From positions 1-35,161 of the forward strand of contig CAJQOL010000129.1 in assembly GCA_905479925.1 (NCBI GenBank): DNA of 35,161 nucleotides. The letters run 5' to 3'. The notes under the pieces were generated by a model. It was given only the letters and a program-made list of their open reading frames with translations. It was not told the DNA's origin and did no database searches. Within the stretch, counting starts at the first letter, position 1. The number at the start of each line of letters is the position of its first letter. A program made the translations under genes and the position numbers. This DNA is from an uncultured Kangiellaceae bacterium. GTDB lineage: Bacteria; Pseudomonadota; Gammaproteobacteria; Enterobacterales; Kangiellaceae. Below are positions 10,219-19,400 of the stretch, in pieces.

Positions 10219-10430
10219 TGTTGAATTCTCTACCTTGTTTGATACAATATTTTTCTCGAACGAATAGTGAACGAGATGGGTATGAGTGTAAAAATCAGTT
10301 TTATTAGTAACCTTTCGAAAAAGGCTCAACTAAACTAACTAAGTTACGCGAGTTCTTTTAGTTTTTTTATTGCTCGATCAGTTTCTATTGTTCCGTTATC
10401 AACTTGTTCAAAAATCTCTCTAATTGAATC
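10135..10430 (-). other. Docking interface between proteins 2 and 3
   Basis: The C-terminal helix pair of protein 2 (IFEQVDNGTIETDRAIKKL) faces the N-terminal pair of protein 3 (IEYVVKELKSKRLSKANAL). The pattern is a helix, then a G/K-x-I/L-S/E turn, then a helix, as at the other junction. They would bring KS5 to the DH-KR-ACP of module 5. Pairing is inferred from position and pattern. Confidence 0.72.
10219..10343 (-). promoter_or_regulatory. 125-base intergenic gap between genes 2 and 3 with RBS and small hairpin
   Basis: This is the only real intergenic space in the window. A GGTAGAG Shine-Dalgarno-like site (10234-10228) lies 9 bases before the ATG of gene 3. A small inverted repeat, CCTTT-TTCG-AAAGG on the minus strand (10324-10311), sits shortly after the stop of gene 2. 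It has no U-tract after it, so it is not a convincing terminator. No clear promoter was recognised. Co-transcription with gene 2 is likely. Confidence 0.55.
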
Positions 10431-13400
10431 AAAGTTTCCCGTTGACTGAAGTGACGGCTTTTCTTTAAAGGCTTCAGAAGCCCCTTCAACCCAACATCGT
10501 TCTCTCAAGAAGGGGTAAGTCGGCAGGGTTATTCGCTGAGGCAATTGTTCAGCTGGTTTAACATCAGTGCGTTGATGGGCTAATACTGAGGCATTGCCAC
10601 CCATTAAAGTGCTGTTTTTGAACTGGTCGCCTAAGTCAACCTTTTTCTTGTGCAACAATGGGTGCATTTTACGATTTACTGAGTCTTGACTAGAAACTAA
10701 CTCTTCTTGCTGAGGCGTTTCAAGCCAATATCTTTCTTGCTCGAACGGATAGTTGGGCAAGACCATACGCTTCGGTTTCATTTTTTCGTAAAGTGCAGCC
10801 CAATCAAAAGCGAGGCCTTTAGTCCATACTTTAACGATTTTTGTGAGGTTTCTTTGAGCTACCCAGTTAGAAATTAGCGCGTCTCTAACTTCAGTATCTT
10901 GGCTTATGATATTGAGTCCTTCTTTGTTTCGTTTAACCTGCCCAGTATAGAGATCAGTAATTCTTGCAGAATTATCTTCTACATATAGTTGAAGCTTTTC
11001 AACTAACTCCTCAATATCCGAAACAATTACAACTAACCTAGATTCCATAGCTTCTCTACCCGTCTGCAAAGTAAATGCGAGTTCATTCAAGTCTAGGTCG
11101 GTCTTCGTATTTTGTAAAAAGACGACTAGATCAAGTGCTTTTTGCTTTAGTCGTCCTTGTGTTTTTGCCGATAAAGGAATAGCCATCAGAGAATTGTCAG
11201 ATGTATTAGCAACCTGTTTGTTAATTGCATTGGGCGCTTTGTATTCAGCCAGTACCATGTGTGCATTAGTTCCACTAAAACCGAAAGAGCTAATTGCTGC
11301 TTGGCGCACTTTGTGCTCCTGTACATTCCAAATTTTCAATTTTTCGCTGATATAAAATGGACTATTCTCAAGACTAATATGCTGGTTCAGTTTCTCGTAA
11401 TTAATCGTGGGAGGCAATTGTTTATGCTTAAACGCGAGAATCAATTTGATTACTCCTGCGATACCTGCGGCCGTTAGACAATGCCCAATATTGCTTTTTA
11501 CCGAACCTAAGGCGCAATAGTTTTGGTTATCCGTATATTTTTTAAATGCATTTTTAAGCCCTTCGATTTCGATCGGGTCACCCAGCTTTGTTCCTGTTCC
11601 ATGTGCCTCAATTAATTGCAGGTCCGCTGGATCTATTTGAAAATTGTCATAGACATCTTGTTCCAATCGAGCCTGGGATTCTGCGTTGGGAGCGGTAATA
11701 CCATTGGTTTTACCATCTTGATTGATTCCCCATCCTCTAATTACACCCTGGATAATATCGTTATCTTTCTCAGCATCGGCCAATCGTTTAAGAAATACGA
11801 CACCGACACCTTCTCCAGCTACAAAACCATTCGCTCGCTGGTCGAAACTGAAACAACGTCCGTCTGTAGATAACATGCCTGATTGCGATGTTTTTATCAG
11901 CATATCAGAGCGTGACATTACATAAACGCCACCAGCCAGTACTAGATCACTACTAGCGGAATTAAGACTTTCGCAACCATTTGCAATTGCTACTAATGAA
12001 GAGGAACAAGCAGTGTCTATTGATATACAAGGACCTTGTAGATTTAGGAAATAGGAAATTCGTGCTGCTAATATCGAGGTGGCACCACCGGTAAAGCCTT
12101 GCGCACTGATTTGTTGCTCCCTTGAAATAAGGTTATAATCTCCGGCAGCACACCCTACAAAAACACCGCATTTCGTACCAGAAAGCTCCTTCGCATTGTA
12201 TCCCGCATTTTCAATGCTATGCCAACACGACTGTAAAAATAGACGCTGTTGTGGATCCATCGTTTCGGCTTCAGTCGGCGAAATTGTAAAAAACAGTGGG
12301 TCGAATTTATCATACTCATCTAAAGCGCCAATCCACTTACTATTAGTCTTTCCGGCTAAAGGTTCACCGGCTTGAAAAATTTCGTCTATATCCCAGCGAG
12401 ATAAAGGAACTTCACTAATGCAGTTTTTCCCGTTCGAGATATTCTTCCAATATTGATCAAGGTTGCTGGCTTGTGGAAACTGCCCGGCCATGCCTATTAT
12501 TGCTACTGGTTGATCGTGACGCCTTCCCACATTGGAAGCCACAAGTCTAGATTTCTTTGTACGCAATGATATTAGCTTTGACCGATTGGATTGGTTAGCC
12601 GTAAGCTTGTTATCAATTGAATCTGTGTTTGATCCTCCACCATCAACAAATAATTGTCCTGAAGAATCAATATCTGTTGTTGGGATTGGCGAGCTGGCCG
12701 CCATTCGCTGTATTTCATTAAAAAGATAGCTGCTAAATTCTGCTAGGGTAGGATAGCTATATATTTTTGTTGCTTCTAACGATAAATCGTAAATTTGATT
12801 GATATTTCTAACCAAAGTCACTCCGGTAATAGAATCTAGTCCTAGATCTATGAATTGGGCGTCCTCGTCAATATCGATTTCTTCAAGATGTAATTCTTGG
12901 GCTAGCCGATCTTTAAGAAAGTTTGAAACATCACTATGTGAAGGACTATCTTGCTGAGAAATTTTATCCGAAATGCTATTGGCCGAAACTTTAATGCCCT
13001 GTTCCACAGGCTTATTTTCATGCACTGACGTAATCAGTTCTGATGTGATGCTTCTCTGCCCCTCACTTTCCTTTAAAACCAACCGACTAAACTCTTGCAA
13101 CGTCGGATAACTGTAAACCTTGGTTGCATCCAGAGACAGTTGATATCGTTGATTGATTTTCTTGACCCACGTTACTCCAGTAATTGAATCCAAACCAAGC
13201 TCGATAAATTGCACGTTTTCATCGAAATCCTCGCCCACTAAATGCAACTCTTCCGCCAATAATTGTTTGATAACTTCCATAACCTCAGAAAGGTTCATTA
13301 TTTGCCTAGGTTCGCTTTTATTTGAAGTCTTTACTGCCTCACCACTAGAACTTCCTTCTAGCCGTGGCTGCTGGTCTTCTATCATGAAATTATCGTTTAT

Positions 13401-16400
13401 ATTTTTCAGGGTCTCCGCCTGGCCGACAAAAGTTTTCTGATGCATCGAAACTTCTTCTCTGAGTGCATTATCTAATGAACTTTTCGAACCTTTGGTCCAC
13501 AGTCTTTTAACAGCGACTAAGCTTGCCCGGCTCGCACGAGCTACTCGTGAAGCTAACTCTAATGCTTCATTCCCTATGTTACGTCGCGAAGCAAATAAAT
13601 TACTTGGCAATCTCTTTTGTAATTTGGTACCAAGAATTTCATCTGCAACAAACAAACTTTCCCTAGCCACGTCAAAACCTAATTTTTTGGGCAGTATATA
13701 GGTCGCGCCAGCACCAGGAGTAAAGCCATAATTCATATAAGGGCTGATGAATTGGCTTTCCTCGCTAAAAATGGCAATATCAGCAAACAGACCTAATGTT
13801 AAGCCAGCTCCTATTGCATGACCATTAAATGCAGAGATAACTGGGAGCCTGCAATCCATTGCTAAATGAAATGCTTTTGTTTCGGTAAATTTTATTTGTC
13901 CTTTCTGAATCGCCAATAGACTTTCTTTTGTACCACCAGACGAAAAGTAGTTACCATAACCTGTTAAAACGACTACTTTGCAATCGCTCGAGTGTTCTAC
14001 GTGTCCAAAAACTTCAGTTAGTCCTTCGACTAACTCATCGGTAAATGTATTCTTTGCTTGTTGATCCTCCATTGCAATAAGTAGCACACCATCTGGGTAC
14101 AGCTTCGCACTAACAACTTTCGAGTCTAGGTTAATAGTTTTCGGAACACTCTCATCTTGTTCAATCTGGATTCCCTTATACTCAGAAGTAACTTCGTCAA
14201 TTGGTTCGATATTGAACTTGCTCAATTCTTTACTGTGTTGTTGAAGTTGATTCAAATAGCTAGTATCAGGTATTTTCGTCCACATTAATGCGACTTCCAA
14301 GGCTCGTTTGACCACCTGTTGTTTATCAACCACTAATGAAGTAGGTTGCAATTTTTTGAGTGCTTCTCCGGTATACTTCTTAGCTTCGAAAAGTATTCTT
14401 TTAGTCGCCATAGAACCAAAATTACATTCAAATGCGTAACTAGCTTGCAACATCATTGAATCAGAACTAAGTAATTCTGCTAGCGAGTAACTACCTTTAT
14501 TACTATAAACACAAATACTGAAAAATTGAGCCACCCACCAAGCCAAACCATTCGCGTTGTTTTCAAATGCAACGATAACAGGTACCTCAAAACTCAAAAC
14601 ACATTGTAAGAGTTGTTCAACTTCATCGCTTTTCGAGTTTACGGATTTTAACGGTAAAAACTCAGTATTGTTGCTCCGTAAAATAACTACTTTAGGTTTT
14701 AGAGAAGTCTTCTTATTGATTAGTACTCGCGTGAAGTCGTTTACTAATTCAGTAATTGTGAGTTGCTTTTTAGCTCTTTTAATTTCTACGATGAGTATAC
14801 CGTCAGTCGAAGTATCTAGAGATAACAATGGTGCGGACATCGCCAGTTTTTTAACTGATGTTCCTGATAGTGGGGTAGGTCGGCTTGAGTTAACCTCATC
14901 CATTTCAGATAAACTCTCAGCGATTTTATTCATGTCAGACGCTAAGTGACTTTTCAGTAAGCTTAACGCTCGTTCAGGTTTACTCGATAGCCTTTCTGCA
15001 AGATATTTTGCTACGACTGGCACCTGTTGTTTGTCGACGATAGGACAGGACCATCCTGAATTCCTTAGTTGTACGCCATTGAATTCGTTTAGCAAATACA
15101 GCAAATGATTTGATTGAACTCGGCCAAAACGTTGTTCAAATAGAGCCATTTCATTTGCAGTTGGGTAAGTTGATGTTTCGTAATTAGTAAATTGATAGTG
15201 ACTTTCTTCCCCACAAATCATAAAGTCCGAGATTGCACCAATCAACAAACCAATCCCGCTAGCGTTTCCTTGCATAACGGCAATTACCGGAACGGGAAAT
15301 GACGCAATAGCTTTTAGCAGACCATGATTAACCGCCAAATTAATCTGCTCTCGACCGCCACGGATGAATTCATCTTGAGTTCCTGTAATGAGTAACACTT
15401 TAACTTGCTGTTGTCTTTCTAGAGCGTCAAGCGCATTTACAAAATCACTTATGCCATTGTTAGACAACTTATTCTTATTTAGCGCGTCATCAATTTGAAG
15501 GGAGAAAACGCCATCGTTTAACTGATAGAGATTGACACAACCCGAAGGCGTTTGATTATCAAATTCAGCCTCGTCCTTCACATTAAGATGAACTCGCGGT
15601 TTGTCGCTGTTCCTCGTCAAGCGTTCCGAAACTTCATTAACTAATTTTAATGGTTGTTTAAGTGCGATGCCCTGCGGTTTCGTTTGAGCTATATGTTTCG
15701 CCACTGAGTGGTTTTTCAACAGAATTTTTATCGGATTTGTATTGCTAGATAGTCCCGTTTCAGTGGCTTGGTTGTTTGCGTCGTGTACAAAAGCTTGCTC
15801 AGAATGTTTGGCCATTGATTCTTTGATTATCACTGACGATTTTTCAGAAACTACTGGTGATAAACATACCCCCTTCATTTGCACACATATCTCACTGGAA
15901 TGGTTAATTAGTTGCACATCAACACTAATTTGTTCCTTATCTGAAGGTGTTGTATTTGAGTAACTAATCAAGGCAAACATTGTTTCTTCACACTGCTCAA
16001 GAACTCGAAACGAATCGATAGAGTCAACCGACATTGATCGACCAACATAACTTTGATTTAATAACCGCAACGAAGACATTAATGCCCAGTCAATTATTCT
16101 AAAGTTAATCATCGAAGCCGTGCTTTCATTAGTTTTAGCAAGCTGTATTTCAGCTAACACCTTTCGTTCCGTTATATATAGCGAAACTAAGCTGTCTGCT
16201 TCAATTAAACTATCGATGGGCTTCATTTTGGACTTAAGCTTATCAAGATTGATGCTTTCTATATCTTCGTCAGCCACAAGATTCGCGCGTCCTTGACAGA
16301 GAACGTCATCAGTTACGTGTGTTTTGGTAAAAAATTCAAAATCTACTCTCGATTTCCCTTGCTCAAATAGAACTATCGATACTGAACGTTTCTCACTAAT

Positions 16401-19400
16401 AGAAGCGTCCTCGCCCCATATTATATCGACCAATTCGACAGCTTGCGGTGTCTCATTAGCGCTAAGTACTTGGCCAAATAATACCTCAAGCATTTCTAAG
16501 TAGATCGCTTTTGGTAAAACCTTAATATTGTCTAGATTCTTTTCGAGAAAGAGCTCTTTACCACTAAACTCTGTGATAAAACTGACTTGTTCGAAATTAG
16601 AGATGTTTCGATGGATCAACGGATGAATTATTGCTGATTGACGAGCGAGCGAAAGCGGATTGTAAGGTGCTTCAGCAGGCTCAAGCCAATATTTGCCTTT
16701 CGAAAACGGGTAGGTCGGTAGGCTGACGAATAGAGGCCTTTGGTTAGCATAAAGTTTTGACCAGTCAACATCCAGACCTTTGCACCATAACTCTAACAGT
16801 TTCCGATATTGACCCGTGGAAAACCACTTGTCTACAGTTAAACGTAAATCAGCATCCACGCTAAATATCGAGAGAGTATCGCCATGTGTTCTCGCTTGTC
16901 CAAGGAAGACATTATCTAGACTATCACTCTTAGCAATTATGCCGTCTAGCTTTTCAATTAGCTGCTCAACACTATTGGTCAATATACCTATTCGTTCATT
17001 CATGGACTCGCGACCAACTTGCAAGGTATATGCGACCGAATCAATTCTCAGGTCAGCAATATTACCCTTAAGGTAATCACGCAGCTGAATAGCCTTTAGT
17101 TCAAGCTGACGCGGGTTTTTGGCTGAGAGAGGCACTATGTATGATTTTTTAAAATTAGACATTGATGTATTTTTTTCGTCGGCAAAAGTATTGACGAACT
17201 CTTCAACAATTAGATGCGCGTTAGAGCCGCCGGCACCAAATGAGGAAATACCGGCAATTCTTGGTTGAGCGTGACCATTAATCACCGGTCGATGCCATTC
17301 TTTCAGTTCTTGATTGACTATAAAAGGAGTCGTATCGAAGTCAATGTGCTGGTTCAATTTTTCGGAGTGTAGCGAAGGTACAACCTTTTTGTGCTTCATT
17401 TGCAGCAAAACTTTAGTTAATCCGGCAATACCTGCTGCTGATTCACAATGTCCAATATTTGATTTCGCGGAACCTAGCAAACAAAAACCATTATTGCCAA
17501 CGTCAATCTGATTAGAATCACCTTCTAAGCGAACAGTGAAGGCTTTGGTCAAGGCGGCTATTTCAATTGGATCACCTAACTTGGTTCCCGTGCCATGTGC
17601 TTCTATATAGCTAATATGCCTTGGGTTGATATTTGCTTCTCTTATTGCCCGACCAATCGCGTTCGACTGGGCTTTGGGATTAGGTACACTAAATCCATTG
17701 GTTTTTCCGCCATGATTAATCCCACTTCCTTTTATGACGCCATAAATATGCCGATTCTCAGCTACAGCGTCAGACAATCTCTGCAGAATAACGACACCAA
17801 CGCCTTCACCTGGAATGTAGCCATCCCCCCCCTCGCCGAAACTCTGGCAGTTTCCAGAACTCGAAATGAACTGTGCGTCACTTAGCATTAAATATTTGCC
17901 CGGGTGGACACTTATATTTACTCCTCCTGCAATGGCTAAATCAGTTCTCCCCTGTTTGAGATCCTGACAAGCCAAATGAATTGCAGTCAACGAGGAAGAA
18001 CACATAGTATCAAGCGTGATACTTGGGCCGTGTAGATTTAAAAAATAGGAGACTCGATTTGCAATACTCGCAAGGCTACCCGACAGATTATATTCGCCAT
18101 ACATAACTCCTACATAGACACCAACTTGACCACTTGCATCATCACTGTGAGGGATTTGTAAGCTATTATGGGTAAAGCCTGAATCTTCAACGGCATTCCA
18201 TGCGTGCTGTAAGAATAGTCGTTCTTGGGGGTCAATCGTTTTTGCTTCTTTTGGCGAAATATTGAAAAACAAAGGGTCAAACTGATCCACACCTTCAATA
18301 AACCCCCCCCATTTACTGAAATGTTTACCTTGCTGGGAACGATCTTCAGTATAGAATTCTTTCCAATCCCATCTCGATTCAGGAACCTCAACAATGCAGT
18401 CCTTACCCTCGCTAAGATTATTCCAAAATTGCTCTAAATCACGAGCTTCCGGGTAACGACCGCTAAGGCCTACAATCGCAATTGAATCCTCTTTTTCTTT
18501 CTGTTGCATAGAAACACGACTAGTTTTTGTTTGGGGTGTTATAACGTTTATTCCATTTTTCCGCTTCAATCCCACATCAGCATTCACATAGGGCCTTTCC
18601 ACTCGATTGTTTGACGTGTTTATGCTTTCGCTTTTAGCGTTGGAAACTATTTTGTCACAACTGCCGCTGTTTTCTAGTTCAAACATTTCATTCAATTTAG
18701 ATGTAAAAGTTTTAATGAAATACTTCGCTAATTCAGCAATAGTTTGATATTCAAAAAACAATGTCTTAGGCAGTGAACCAAGGTCTTTTTCTAGCTGGTT
18801 GGTCAAATTAATGGCCATGATGGAGTCAATACCATATTTCTCTAACTGTGCTCTAGGGTCAATTTTGTGCACAGGCAATTTTAAGAATGTCGATAACTGT
18901 TTACATAAATGCTCTTGAGTTAATTCTTCAAGCAGAATCGACGCGGTATCTGATCTATCTTGATTTAGTGTCGTCTGTTGGGTATTCCGAGGTTTTGTAT
19001 TAATTAGAACTTCTGTTTGTCTTTCTAGAAGCGATTTATTGCTATTGAGCTGTTTAGCAACTAGTGAATGACGTATTTTACTTAACTCCCCTTCCATTAC
19101 TATCATCTGACTAGGATGTATCACCAAAGACTGGTAAAAAGCTTGCATACCCGATTCGTTTTGCATTGGCTTAACGCCCATGGTCCTTTGCAACGATTCA
19201 CTAGCGGTCGTCTCAATTTTCATACCACCTTCTTGCCAGAGAGGCCAATTAATCGACAGAGTAATTCCATGCCGTTCGTTTTCTGTGACTAATTGGTTTC
19301 GATAAAAAGCGAACTCATCCATAAAACCATTTGCCGTCGAATAATCGGCTTGACCTAGGTTACCAAACCATGACGCAACAGAAGAGAAAAGTACGAAAAA

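Larger units (their letters stand above)
7530..12525 (-). other. Module 5: KS5 // DH-KR-ACP, split between proteins 2 and 3
   Basis: KS5 (12520-11230; DTACSSS, Cys2820) ends protein 2 apart from linker and docking. Its sequence is very close to KS3; both follow a beta-branching module. Protein 3 opens with a DH (about 10104-9215; His72, Asp253, 10 extra residues between the His and ILPG), a KR (Rossmann near 8622, GGLGGVG, Tyr682; NVD site and Phe at Tyr-8, so B-type) and an ACP (about 7770-7530) with GINSIL, in which Asn replaces the usual Asp before Ser859. Predicted outcome: an alkene. Confidence 0.88.

Noticed and set aside
10311-10324. Rho-independent terminator between genes 2 and 3
   Set aside because: The stem is only 5-7 pairs and is followed by mixed sequence rather than a run of U.
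14557-14949. Plus-strand open frame of 130 codons opposite ECHb/ECHa of gene 2
   Set aside because: Lies wholly antisense to a conserved PKS coding frame, has low-complexity composition, and I saw no ribosome site or recognisable protein. It is a shadow, as are the other short plus-strand and out-of-frame minus-strand frames.
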